A DNA stretch of 64,000 nucleotides. Source: Rhodoferax sp. Lineage in GTDB: Bacteria; Pseudomonadota; Gammaproteobacteria; Burkholderiales; Burkholderiaceae_C. Of this stretch, positions 36,087 through 43,160 are shown piece after piece; position 1 is the first letter of the stretch; every line of letters starts with the position of its first letter. The position numbers were made by a program, and so were the translations under genes. The notes beneath the pieces were generated by a model. The model saw only the letters and a list, made by a program, of their open reading frames with translations, was not told the DNA's origin and did not search any database. The DNA lies in NCBI RefSeq assembly GCF_030646845.1, contig NZ_JAUSLE010000069.1, forward strand, positions 1-64,000, given 5' to 3'.

Positions 36087-37451
36087 ATGAGCGTCAGCAT
36101 TACCTTTCTGGGCGGCACCGGCACCGTCACTGGCTCCAAGTATCTAGTGCGCCACGATGGCAAGTGCCTGCTGGTGGACTGCGGCCTGTTCCAGGGCTAC
36201 AAACTGCTTCGCCTGCGCAACTGGACCCCGTTGCCGATCGCGCCGGACCAGATTGACGCAGTCCTGCTGACCCACGCCCATCTGGACCACAGCGGCTACC
36301 TGCCCCTGCTCGCCAAAGAGGGCTTCTCGCGCCATGTGTACGCCACCCCCGGCACGCGGGACCTGTGCCGCATCCTGCTGCCCGACAGCGGGCACATTCA
36401 GGAAGAAGATGCAGAGTTTGCCAACCGCCACGGCTTCTCCAAACACGCGCCCGCCCTGCCCCTGTATACACGGCAAGATGCGCTGGATTGCCTGCACTTG
36501 TTGAAGGCGGTTGAGGTCGGCAAAAGCTTTGCGCCCATCCCGGGCTGGCGGGCCACCTTCTCGTCCGCCGGGCACATCCTGGGCGCGGCCAGTGTGCTGC
36601 TGGAAGTGGCCGGACGACGCATTCTGTTCTCGGGCGATCTGGGCCGGCCCGATGACCTGATCATGAATCCGCCCGACGATGCCCCGGCGGCGGACACCGT
36701 ATTGATCGAGTCCACCTATGGCGACCGCGAGCATCCCGAGGAAGATGTGCTTGCCGAGTTGGGGCCCGCCCTGAAGAAAGTGGCCAAGCGCGGCGGCGTG
36801 GCGGTAGTCCCGGTGTTTGCGGTGGGACGCGCGCAGGCCCTGCTGCATGCCATCCGCCTGCTGAAAGCCCGTGGCGATCTGCCCAAGTCGCTCCCCGTCT
36901 TTCTGGACAGTCCCATGGCGGTCAACACCACCCATTTGTTTGAACACCATCTGGGAGAGCACCGGCTCAACAAGAGGGATGCGCAGGCACTGACGCGCTC
37001 GGCCACCATGGTCAGCAGTACCGATGAGTCGCGTGCCCTGGCACAGCGGCACGGGCCCATGGTGATTCTGTCAGCCAGCGGCATGGCCACCGGCGGGCGC
37101 GTGTTGCATCACCTCGCCCTCTACGCCGGCGATCACCGCAACATGATCATCCTGACCGGCTTCCAGGCGCCTGGCACACGCGGCGCTACCCTGGCCAGTG
37201 GCGAGAAATCCGTGCGCATTCATGGGCGGGATGTGGAGGTCAACGCCGAAGTCGTGCAGTTGCAGTCGGCCTCAGCGCACGCCGATGCCAGCCAGGTCCT
37301 GGCGTGGCTGCGCACCATGCCCCAGGCGCCCGACCAGGTCTATGTGGTTCACGGTGAAATGGGCGCCGCTGATGAACTCCGCAAGCGCATCAAGCATCAA
37401 CTGGGCTGGCGCGCCACAGTGCCGGAACACGGATCCACCTGGCCCACCTGA
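36087..37451 (+). CDS. Metallo-beta-lactamase/beta-CASP RNA-processing nuclease homologue
   Basis: The 454-residue protein has the metallo-beta-lactamase motif THAHLDHSGYLP near residues 68-79, a beta-CASP insert with SASGMATGGRVLHHL, and the C-terminal SAHAD and VVHGE motifs. This is the CPSF-73-like/YsH1 family, whose members cleave RNA; bacterial members such as Thermus TTHA0252 are endo/exoribonucleases. All metal ligands look intact. It is probably co-transcribed with the small membrane-protein gene six bases downstream. Confidence 0.9.
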   Translation: MSVSITFLGGTGTVTGSKYLVRHDGKCLLVDCGLFQGYKLLRLRNWTPLPIAPDQIDAVLLTHAHLDHSGYLPLLAKEGFSRHVYATPGTRDLCRILLPDSGHIQEEDAEFANRHGFSKHAPALPLYTRQDALDCLHLLKAVEVGKSFAPIPGWRATFSSAGHILGAASVLLEVAGRRILFSGDLGRPDDLIMNPPDDAPAADTVLIESTYGDREHPEEDVLAELGPALKKVAKRGGVAVVPVFAVGRAQALLHAIRLLKARGDLPKSLPVFLDSPMAVNTTHLFEHHLGEHRLNKRDAQALTRSATMVSSTDESRALAQRHGPMVILSASGMATGGRVLHHLALYAGDHRNMIILTGFQAPGTRGATLASGEKSVRIHGRDVEVNAEVVQLQSASAHADASQVLAWLRTMPQAPDQVYVVHGEMGAADELRKRIKHQLGWRATVPEHGSTWPT

Positions 37452-37457
37452 GGCAAC

Positions 37458-37985
37458 ATGAATAAATTTTTCCGGAAATACTTCGAGTTTGCCGCCGGTA
37501 CTACGCCGCTGATCGTCACCTTCATCGGTGTCGTGGTCATGATGCTGCTGGTGTTTCCGGCGCTACCGGTCAACGGCGAGTTGATCGATCTGAAGCTGCA
37601 ATACACCCTGGCCGATATCCAGGTGGCAATGCTGCAATACGGCGCAGAAGGCCGCGCCGTCTACGCGCTGGCCAGCCCCACCGTGGACACCCTGTTTCCT
37701 GTGCTGTACGTGACTTTTTTTGCCGGCCTGATCTACCGCTTTCGCCCCGCAGAGCGCCTGTGGGTCATGGCATTCATCCCGGTTTTTGCGGGCCTCTGGG
37801 ATCTGTGTGAGAACGCACAAATCACCGCGATGCTGCTGCAGTTCCCGGACATCTCGGCCAGCCAGGTGGGCGTGGCGTCTTTCTTCACCACCGTCAAACA
37901 CATCCTGAGTGCGGTCTACGAACTGACCGCCGTGGTGTTTTTGCTCATGTTCCTGGTACGCCGCCTCAAAAAGGGCTTTGTCTAG
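37458..37985 (+). CDS. Membrane protein of unknown function, about four TM segments
   Basis: The 175-residue product has four hydrophobic segments, near residues 15-35, 75-92, 100-118 and 147-167, and a basic C-terminus (RRLKKGFV). I recognise no family. It starts six bases after the nuclease gene. Its last four bases overlap the 3' end of the convergent radical SAM gene at 37982. Confidence 0.75.
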   Translation: MNKFFRKYFEFAAGTTPLIVTFIGVVVMMLLVFPALPVNGELIDLKLQYTLADIQVAMLQYGAEGRAVYALASPTVDTLFPVLYVTFFAGLIYRFRPAERLWVMAFIPVFAGLWDLCENAQITAMLLQFPDISASQVGVASFFTTVKHILSAVYELTAVVFLLMFLVRRLKKGFV

Positions 37986-39070
37986 AACAGGTCGCCCTGC
38001 CCGGCCAATAGCGCGCTGCGAAACTGGCTCACATCGAGCTCCACCCGTTCCCGGTTCATGCCCAGCCGGGCGCAGGTCTTCTCAAAACGCTGCCGAATCA
38101 GATCGGCCCACAGCCCGTGGCCTTTCATGCGCGAGGCAAAGTCGCTGTCGTAATCTTTGCCGCCACGCATCTCCTGGATGCGCGCCATTACCCGCGCGGC
38201 ACGCTGCGGGTAATGCAAGGCCAGCCATTCCTGAAACAAGGGGTTCAGCTCCCAGGGCAGGCGCAGCACCGTGTAGAAAGCGCTGCGCGCACCGGCCTCG
38301 TAAGCGGCTGCCAGCACCTGCTCCATGTCATCATTGATGAACGGGATTTGCGGAGCCACACTCACGCCCACCGGCACACCGGCCGCCGCCAGCGTGCGAA
38401 TGATGCGCAGGCGCCGGTGCGGTGCCGCAGCTCGCGGCTCCAGCTTGCGGGCCAGCTCGCCATCCAGTGTGGTGATGGTGACGTAAACCGCGGCCAGCTT
38501 GCGCGCGGCCATTGGCGCCAACAAGTCCAGATCACGCTCGACGCCACTGCCTTTGGTCACCAGCGCCAGCGGGTGATGGCAACTGTGCAGAAGCTCCAGT
38601 ACGCTGCGGGTGATGCGCAGCTCGCGCTCCAGCGGTTGATAGGCATCAGTGGCCGAGCCAATGACGATTTGCTTGGGCACATAGCTGCGCGCACTCAACT
38701 CACGTGCCAGCACGGCAGCCAGATTGCGCTTGGCGATGATCTTGGTTTCAAAGTCCAGCCCGGGAGACAAGTTCAGGTAACTGTGCGTCGGCCGCGCGTA
38801 GCAGTACACACAACCATGCTCGCAACCCCGGTACGGATTGAGCCCGTAGTCAAAGTGAATGTCGGGCGAGTCGTTGCGGGAGATGGCGCTTTTGGCATCT
38901 TCCAGCGTCACCTCGGTGGCCAGGGGCTGCGGCCCATCGGGCGTGAATTCTTGCAGCGTGCCCCAGCCATCGTCAAACGCGTCGCGCTCCACCGATTCGA
39001 ATCGATGCGCCAGGCGCGTGGCGGCACCCCGGCCTTTGATGGCATGGAGGGGGATGGCCGTTACGTTCAT
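37982..39070 (-). CDS. PA0069-type radical SAM protein (spore photoproduct lyase-like)
   Basis: The 362-residue protein has the radical SAM cluster motif CEHGCVYCYARP (CxxxCxxC) and the following SPGLDFETKI segment typical of PA0069 and Rv2578c-type SPL-like proteins. The function is unknown; DNA repair is sometimes assumed. The ATG at 39070 starts a normal N-terminus (MNVTAIPLHAIKGRGA). A TTG 27 bases upstream reaches the dispersed repeat and is rejected. Confidence 0.87.
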   Translation of the reverse strand: MNVTAIPLHAIKGRGAATRLAHRFESVERDAFDDGWGTLQEFTPDGPQPLATEVTLEDAKSAISRNDSPDIHFDYGLNPYRGCEHGCVYCYARPTHSYLNLSPGLDFETKIIAKRNLAAVLARELSARSYVPKQIVIGSATDAYQPLERELRITRSVLELLHSCHHPLALVTKGSGVERDLDLLAPMAARKLAAVYVTITTLDGELARKLEPRAAAPHRRLRIIRTLAAAGVPVGVSVAPQIPFINDDMEQVLAAAYEAGARSAFYTVLRLPWELNPLFQEWLALHYPQRAARVMARIQEMRGGKDYDSDFASRMKGHGLWADLIRQRFEKTCARLGMNRERVELDVSQFRSALLAGQGDLF

Positions 39071-39083
39071 AAGAAATCTGCCG

Positions 39084-39127
39084 CTAGCCCACGTCAAATA
39101 TGCCTAGTTAGCTACTAAACCAATAGC
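39084..39127 (+). repeat. Dispersed ~45-bp repeat, full copy R3, at the integron edge
   Basis: It begins CTAGCCCACGTCAAATATGC and ends with GCTACTAAACCAATAGC. It sits between the radical SAM gene and the surviving integrase fragment, exactly where integrase similarity stops. Confidence 0.65.
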
Positions 39128-39303
39128 AAACTGGTTGTATCCCTGATGCTGCAATTGGCCATTGCGCCCTGACCAGCCAATGTAAGAACGTACCCAATAC
39201 ACGTAGCCCTACTCGGTGCTGAAGCTATAGTGCAGGTACGAATGGGTTCGCGAACCTGATCCATCAGGCGGACAGAGCGCAACGGGGCAGTGCCGGGTTT
39301 CAT
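39128..39303 (-). pseudogene. intI: Truncated, frameshifted integron integrase (intI) fragment
   Basis: From the ATG at 39303 the minus strand reads MKPGTAPLRSVRLMDQVREP and then IR, close to the N-terminus of IntI-type tyrosine recombinases (IntI1 has [21 protein letters not shown]). A one-base shift then gives LHYSFSTE, a stop codon where glutamine is expected, then GYVYWVRSYIGW. IntI1 has [20 protein letters not shown] at the same place. Similarity ends before the repeat at 39084-39127, so about 270 C-terminal residues with all catalytic residues are missing. There is one frameshift, one nonsense mutation and one large deletion. Confidence 0.85.
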
Positions 39304-39316
39304 GGTTTGCTTATAC

Positions 39317-39332
39317 CTGTATTTTTGTACAG
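39317..39332. promoter_or_regulatory. LexA (SOS) box of the integrase promoter
   Basis: CTGTATTTTTGTACAG is a perfect CTGT-N8-ACAG site. It lies 14 bases upstream of the dead integrase start codon, as in integrons whose integrase is SOS-regulated. Because it lies in the divergent region it may also affect transcription toward the cassettes. Confidence 0.8.
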
Positions 39333-39379
39333 TATATTTGATGCCAATCCAAACTGCAAGCCATTCTCAGGAGGAATTC

Positions 39380-39442
39380 ATGACCGTCTTATCCCGCAAC
39401 GTCCAGATTAATTCGCAAGATTTGCGGTTTGAATTACGTTAA
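39380..39442 (+). CDS. 20-residue leader peptide at attI, copy B of the leader family
   Basis: The ORF reads MTVLSRNVQINSQDLRFELR and stop, with AGGAGGA at 39370-39376 as RBS. It is homologous to the ORF at 137-199. Its last codons and stop (CGT TAA) overlap the recombination core GTTAAC at 39438, so ribosomes terminate at the crossover and could restart at the first cassette ATG five bases later (39448). Class 1 integrons have a comparable short ORF in attI1 that boosts translation of the first cassette. Here the parallel is inferred. Confidence 0.65.
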   Translation: MTVLSRNVQINSQDLRFELR

Positions 39443-39446
39443 CTGG
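39434..39446 (+). other. attI-type core site, start of cassette 1
   Basis: TACGTTAACTGGC contains the GTT crossover (39438-39440). The first cassette starts TTAACTGG after G39438, and its attC begins with AGTTAAC, the expected complement. The core departs slightly from GTTRRRY. Confidence 0.6.
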
Positions 39447-39447
39447 C

Positions 39448-39747
39448 ATGAAGAAAGCTCTATGGCCCACGATCTGGTTGTCGGCAGTCGCATTACTCGC
39501 GGCGGGCCTTGCCTCAATTTCGAAAATGGGCTTCTGGTGGTCTTTCTTGATCGTGGCAGGTGCAATCCTCATCAACGGATGGGTTGCGACTTTTGAAGAT
39601 GACCTACCGGGCGGTTTCAACAATCCCGATGGGACCAGTACGCCACGTTACGCGATTGTTGCGAGCTGGGGCCTTCGGGTACTAGGCGGTGAACTTGCGC
39701 TCCTCTGCATTGGTATGCTGGCCCTTCATTTTTTCGGGACACCATGA
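39448..39747 (+). CDS. Cassette 1: small membrane protein
   Basis: The 99-residue protein has three hydrophobic stretches, near residues 7-24, 28-46 and 72-96, and a loop FEDDLPGGFNNPDGTSTP between the second and third. I recognise no family. It is the first cassette, five bases after the leader ORF stop, and so the one most likely to be expressed from the upstream promoter. Confidence 0.7.
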   Translation: MKKALWPTIWLSAVALLAAGLASISKMGFWWSFLIVAGAILINGWVATFEDDLPGGFNNPDGTSTPRYAIVASWGLRVLGGELALLCIGMLALHFFGTP

Positions 39748-39756
39748 CGGCATTGC

Positions 39757-39842
39757 TAGTTAACAGGTTGCTCGGCTCGGACACGCAGCCGCAGAATGCC
39801 GCTTCGCGGCGCTGGCTGCGTGCCGGGCAGCGCCAACGTTAT
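39757..39842 (+). other. attC site of cassette 1
   Basis: The left core is TAGTTAAC and the right core ACGTTAT (crossover after G39838). Between them are strong inner arms, including GCCGCTTCGCGGC. It has the imperfect-palindrome form of attC sites. Confidence 0.7.
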
Positions 39843-39847
39843 CCCTC

Positions 39848-40354
39848 ATGAGCGAAGGCCGCGACGTCATCATGCAGCTGTTCGCGCAGCGTGTGAGCAA
39901 TCCTGCGGCGTGGTTCAGAAACGCGCGAGCGCTCTTTGCAGCAGCACGAGCCGCGAAGGAGCGATGTCTGCATCCGATCGATCCTCTCGACCGCATGGAC
40001 ATGGACCGTGTGGTCTCAATGCTCTATGGCTTCGGTCTTGAGTGTCTGTTGAAGGCGTTGATCGTCTTAGAAGACTTCGGCGATCCACATTCGCCTGACT
40101 GGACTCCGGAAGCTGTGTTTCCGAAGAAGCTTGGAACACATGACCTAGAGAAGCTCGCCACCATGGTTGATCCGGAGTTAGCGACCGAGCAGCAGTGGGC
40201 GCTGAGGTACTTCACTGAGGCCGCCGTTTGGATGGGCCGGTATCCTTGCTCAAAGGATGGAGAAGAAGGTGGCATCTTCATTGACCCGCGCTTGTTCTCT
40301 GTAGCCGAAGAGATTTATGCAAAGTATTCCCAGCGTTTTTCGATCTCTGGGTAG
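39848..40354 (+). CDS. Cassette 2: HEPN-like protein
   Basis: The 168-residue helical protein contains GFGLECLLKALIV followed by KKLGTHDLEKLATMV, the pattern of HEPN-type domains in which a helix with (E)CxLKA precedes a Gly-THxL segment. HEPN proteins are often RNases in toxin-antitoxin or defence systems, but the canonical Rx4-6H motif is not obvious here. No partner antitoxin or nucleotidyltransferase gene is in the same cassette. The function is therefore open. Confidence 0.55.
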   Translation: MSEGRDVIMQLFAQRVSNPAAWFRNARALFAAARAAKERCLHPIDPLDRMDMDRVVSMLYGFGLECLLKALIVLEDFGDPHSPDWTPEAVFPKKLGTHDLEKLATMVDPELATEQQWALRYFTEAAVWMGRYPCSKDGEEGGIFIDPRLFSVAEEIYAKYSQRFSISG

Positions 40355-40365
40355 GTGCCGTCCAT

Positions 40366-40458
40366 GAGGGATAACATGTCGTTCAACACGGACGCCTTGC
40401 GGCGTCCGCGCGCTGTGCGCGCTCCTGGCGCAAGTCGCCGGTTACCTTCACGTTATAG
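40366..40458 (+). other. attC site of cassette 2
   Basis: The left core GAGGGATAAC (40366-40375) is a perfect 10-base complement of the start of its own cassette, GTTATCCCTC (39838-39847). The right core is CACGTTATAG with the crossover after G40452. Inner arms GGACGCC and GGCGTCC pair. Confidence 0.85.
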
Positions 40459-40466
40459 GGCAGAGC

Positions 40467-40793
40467 ATGCGTTGGCTTGAACTCGGAATTGCAGTGGGAG
40501 TAGGCGCTTTGGTCGTGGCGTTTCAGGCGCTGCCGCGCGCTTGGTGTGAGGCACTGAGTGTGCGGGTACTAGCTGCCCTTGTAGTGGGGATCGCGACCCT
40601 CGCATATATCCATCTGGTGGATACAGATAGACGTGGAGCAACAGCAGGCCATCGCATGCTCGCTGGTGCTATCGGTGGTTTGGCAATAGCTGCAATAAAC
40701 GCCGCGCCGACAGAGGGGTACGGGCTTGCGCTGCTGCTTGGCGGAGCGGCGGGATATTTCGGCCGGTATGTGACGAACTATGTCCGGATATAG
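40467..40793 (+). CDS. Cassette 3: small membrane protein
   Basis: The 108-residue product has hydrophobic segments near residues 5-18, 28-48, 63-78 and 82-100. It ends in GYFGRYVTNYVRI. I do not recognise a family. Its stop codon overlaps the first base of the attC left core, so the cassette is compact. Confidence 0.65.
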   Translation: MRWLELGIAVGVGALVVAFQALPRAWCEALSVRVLAALVVGIATLAYIHLVDTDRRGATAGHRMLAGAIGGLAIAAINAAPTEGYGLALLLGGAAGYFGRYVTNYVRI

Positions 40794-40853
40794 CCCTATA
40801 ACAGGCCGCTGCATCCGATCGCCTTTGGCGTCGGCTGAGCGGCGACGTTATTA
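40793..40853 (+). other. attC site of cassette 3
   Basis: The left core GCCCTATAAC (40793-40802) is a perfect 10-base complement of the cassette start GTTATAGGGC. The right core is GACGTTATTAG with the crossover after G40847. The site is about 61 bases, in the size range of class 1-type attC sites. Confidence 0.85.
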
Positions 40854-40859
40854 GAGATC

Positions 40860-41246
40860 ATGAAACCCGTCCTGAGAACAATCTTAATCGTCGGGGTGGC
40901 AGTGGTCGCCACGTTCATCGCCACAGCCGCCTACTACAACCAGCGCGTGAGCAAGCAAGTCCTTTCGCTCATGATCGCTGAGGCAGTCCAAATGGAGGCG
41001 TACAACGATATAGGACGAGTGGAAGCGTATGACACAGTGGAGGACTTCATTCGCCGAGGGTGCGTGAAAGAGGCACTCCAGCTCGTTCAGGTGCAGCAAA
41101 GCTTGCTTCTTGGAGGCATCGCGTATCGCATGGGCGAAAGCGATGACGTCCAGAAAATCGTTCTCGCTAGGAGTGCCGCGGTCGCGGAACGGGCTCGCGC
41201 TCAAGCAGCACAGCGCCGAACGCCAGATGTGCCGCGGTGCTCATGA
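40860..41246 (+). CDS. Cassette 4: signal-anchored protein of unknown function
   Basis: The 128-residue product has one N-terminal hydrophobic segment (ILIVGVAVVATFIATAAYY) and then a soluble helical region ending in an Arg/Ala/Gln-rich tail. It probably faces the periplasm. No family is recognised. Confidence 0.65.
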   Translation: MKPVLRTILIVGVAVVATFIATAAYYNQRVSKQVLSLMIAEAVQMEAYNDIGRVEAYDTVEDFIRRGCVKEALQLVQVQQSLLLGGIAYRMGESDDVQKIVLARSAAVAERARAQAAQRRTPDVPRCS

Positions 41247-41248
41247 TT

Positions 41249-41334
41249 TCTAACATGCCAGTCGACGCGGATCCACAACAGCAGGCGGCGACTTCGCCGC
41301 GAGTGTTGTTGGCCCGGTCATCTTTACGTTAAGC
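41249..41334 (+). other. attC site of cassette 4
   Basis: The left core is TCTAAC; the cassette starts GTTATTAGA, so the match is partial. The right core is TTACGTTAAGCC with the crossover after G41328. The interior hairpin GGCGGCGACTTCGCCGC is strong. Confidence 0.65.
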
Positions 41335-41375
41335 CTCACACAAATACTTCTCGCGGCCCACGCGGTTGATCACAA

Positions 41376-41882
41376 ATGCCACTCTCTAAACCTACGACAG
41401 CGCCCTCCGACTTCGACTTCATCATCGGAGAGTGGCAAGTACGACATCGTCGTCTCAATTCAAGGATGACCGGTTGTAACGATTGGACCGAATTCATGGG
41501 CACGTCCTGTACACGCAAGATCCTTGGTGGCTTTGGAAATGTCGAGGACAACGTCCTGTACTTGCCCGATGGCGAGGTCAAAGCTGCGGCCTTCCGTTCC
41601 TTCGACGAAACCTCACGGAAGTGGGCCATCTGGTGGCTTGACGGTCGGGCCCCACACAACCTTGATGTACCCGTGGTGGGTAGCTTCTCGGGTCCCGTTG
41701 GCACATTCTTTGCCAATGACAGTCTGGATGGGAAACCAATCACCGTTCGCTTCATTTGGCACGCCAATCCGGGCAATAACCCAGTCTGGGAGCAGGCATT
41801 CTCGGCGGACGGCGGCAAGACTTGGGAGACGAACTGGGTCATGGAGTTTGTGCGCCAGTGGAAAGAACCCATGGTGGGGTGA
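41376..41882 (+). CDS. Cassette 5: DUF1579-like protein
   Basis: The 168-residue soluble protein starts with FDFIIGEWQVRHRRL and has repeated Trp/Gly beta-strand patterns ending WETNWVMEF. This resembles small lipocalin-like domains annotated DUF1579. No catalytic residues can be named. The 47 bases before the ATG carry no clear RBS. Confidence 0.55.
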   Translation: MPLSKPTTAPSDFDFIIGEWQVRHRRLNSRMTGCNDWTEFMGTSCTRKILGGFGNVEDNVLYLPDGEVKAAAFRSFDETSRKWAIWWLDGRAPHNLDVPVVGSFSGPVGTFFANDSLDGKPITVRFIWHANPGNNPVWEQAFSADGGKTWETNWVMEFVRQWKEPMVG

Positions 41883-41897
41883 CGATTCGCAGTGACG

Positions 41898-41928
41898 CCC
41901 AACCCTTCCATCAAGAGGACGTTGGGCC
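41898..41928 (+). other. Collapsed attC site between cassettes 5 and 6
   Basis: GCCCAAC (41898-41904) and GTTGGGC (41922-41928) flank only 17 bases, too few for a normal attC. The left core complements the start of the following cassette (GTTGGGCC) rather than of cassette 5 (GTTAAGCC). It looks like a deletion product in which the interior of the site was lost. Confidence 0.55.
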
Positions 41929-41963
41929 TAAAGAAAACCACTCTCAGATAAAGTGGAGAACTC

Positions 41964-42368
41964 ATGTTGCTAAAAACATATCGCGGAAGTTGTCATTGCG
42001 GTGCTGTAACTTTCGAGGCCGACCTTGACCTGACCCAAAGCTCATTCCGTTGCAACTGCTCCATATGTCGGCGCACTCGCTTCTGGCCGGCTGTAGTCAA
42101 GCCCGAAAACTTTCGTTTACTTACTGGCGAGTCTGAGCTGACACAGTATTTGTTCAACACCAAGAAAAACCATCACTATTTTTGCAGGCACTGCGGCGTT
42201 CGCTGCTTTGGCGTCGGCAATGAAACGCCCATCGGCAAAATGTATGGCGTCAATCTTGGGTGTCTCACCGATGTCACAGACGAGGAGCTTGCAAAAGTCC
42301 CCATCACTTACGTTGACGGGCTGCATGACAAATGGCAAAGCGAACCGGCATTCTTTAGCCACCTATGA
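41964..42368 (+). CDS. Cassette 6a: GFA/CENP-V domain protein
   Basis: The 134-residue protein has the GFA (glutathione-dependent formaldehyde-activating-like) zinc fold: GSCHCGAVTF with C10 and C12, CNCSICRR with C32 and C35, and FCRHCG later. Cysteine spacing is intact, so zinc binding is expected. The substrate is unknown; glutathione adducts are bound by characterised members. AGTGGAG precedes the ATG. It overlaps the next ORF by four bases, giving a rare two-gene cassette. Confidence 0.85.
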   Translation: MLLKTYRGSCHCGAVTFEADLDLTQSSFRCNCSICRRTRFWPAVVKPENFRLLTGESELTQYLFNTKKNHHYFCRHCGVRCFGVGNETPIGKMYGVNLGCLTDVTDEELAKVPITYVDGLHDKWQSEPAFFSHL

Positions 42369-42817
42369 GCGACTCCCCGAATCGCATGACAGAACCCGGA
42401 AACGCGCCAACTGCCTCTGCCGTTGCCGACTGGGTTGGCAACGATGCATATAAATACTGGGAAAAAATCACGCAACTGATAGAGCAGAACTACCCAGGCG
42501 TTTTCACCCCTGAATGGCTCTACGGCGGAAAGAAACACGGCTGGTCTCTAAGGTACAAAAAGAGCAAATCTTTCTGTACCTTGGTCCCTGAGAAGAAGCG
42601 TTTGGCTCTGCTAATAGTTTTCGGAGCAGAAGACCGAGAGAAGGTTGAATCCCTTCGGAAGGGCCTGGCAAAGAAAACCCAAAATGAATACGACCAGGCC
42701 ACCACCTATCATGACGGAAAATGGCTGCTCCTCGAAATTGACACCGATAGCGTCGTAAAGGATGCCATGCTGCTTCTAGCGGCGAAACGCAGGCCAAAAA
42801 ATGGAAAAAAAGCATAG
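42365..42817 (+). CDS. Cassette 6b: DUF3788 family protein
   Basis: The 150-residue product matches the DUF3788 pattern: a WEKITQLIEQ helix, GWSLRYKKSKSFCTLVPEK, LLIVFGAEDREKVESL and a C-terminal YHDGKWLLLEI. The function of this YdhG-like fold family is unknown. It starts inside the GFA gene (ATGAGC overlap) and ends exactly at the attC left core. Confidence 0.75.
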   Translation: MSDSPNRMTEPGNAPTASAVADWVGNDAYKYWEKITQLIEQNYPGVFTPEWLYGGKKHGWSLRYKKSKSFCTLVPEKKRLALLIVFGAEDREKVESLRKGLAKKTQNEYDQATTYHDGKWLLLEIDTDSVVKDAMLLLAAKRRPKNGKKA

Positions 42818-42868
42818 CCCTCCAACCCACCGAACGGCTCACAGCCGCCGGTGATCGGCACGTTCAGC
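42817..42868 (+). other. attC site of cassette 6
   Basis: The left core GCCCTCCAAC nearly complements the cassette start GTTGGGCC. The right core is GCACGTTCAG with the crossover after G42862. The site is short (about 52 bases). Confidence 0.55.
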
Positions 42869-42878
42869 CGCCAGTCCA

Positions 42879-43160
42879 ATGCTCACAGTCGACAAACTGA
42901 GAATCTACGAACAGTTCGGTGGTGACATCGATGCTTGGGCACGCGCTTCACGCGGCCAGGCAACCACCGGCATGACGGACGAAGACTGGTATCTCATCGA
43001 TGAGCTGCTCATGGGTCTGGCCGCAGTCAAGACCGGAGTGGCATCGCCGTCGTATGCCCAGCAGGTGGAACAGCGACTACTCGCCATTACGAGCGACCAG
43101 GCTACCCGTAACATCCTGCATGAACTCGCCACACGCCGAGGCTCGCACGATGCGGCCTGA
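42879..43160 (+). CDS. Cassette 7: small protein of unknown function
   Basis: The 93-residue acidic helical product (FGGDIDAWARAS, MTDEDWYLIDELLMGLAAVKTG) has no motif I recognise. The whole cassette is only about 325 bases. Confidence 0.65.
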   Translation: MLTVDKLRIYEQFGGDIDAWARASRGQATTGMTDEDWYLIDELLMGLAAVKTGVASPSYAQQVEQRLLAITSDQATRNILHELATRRGSHDAA

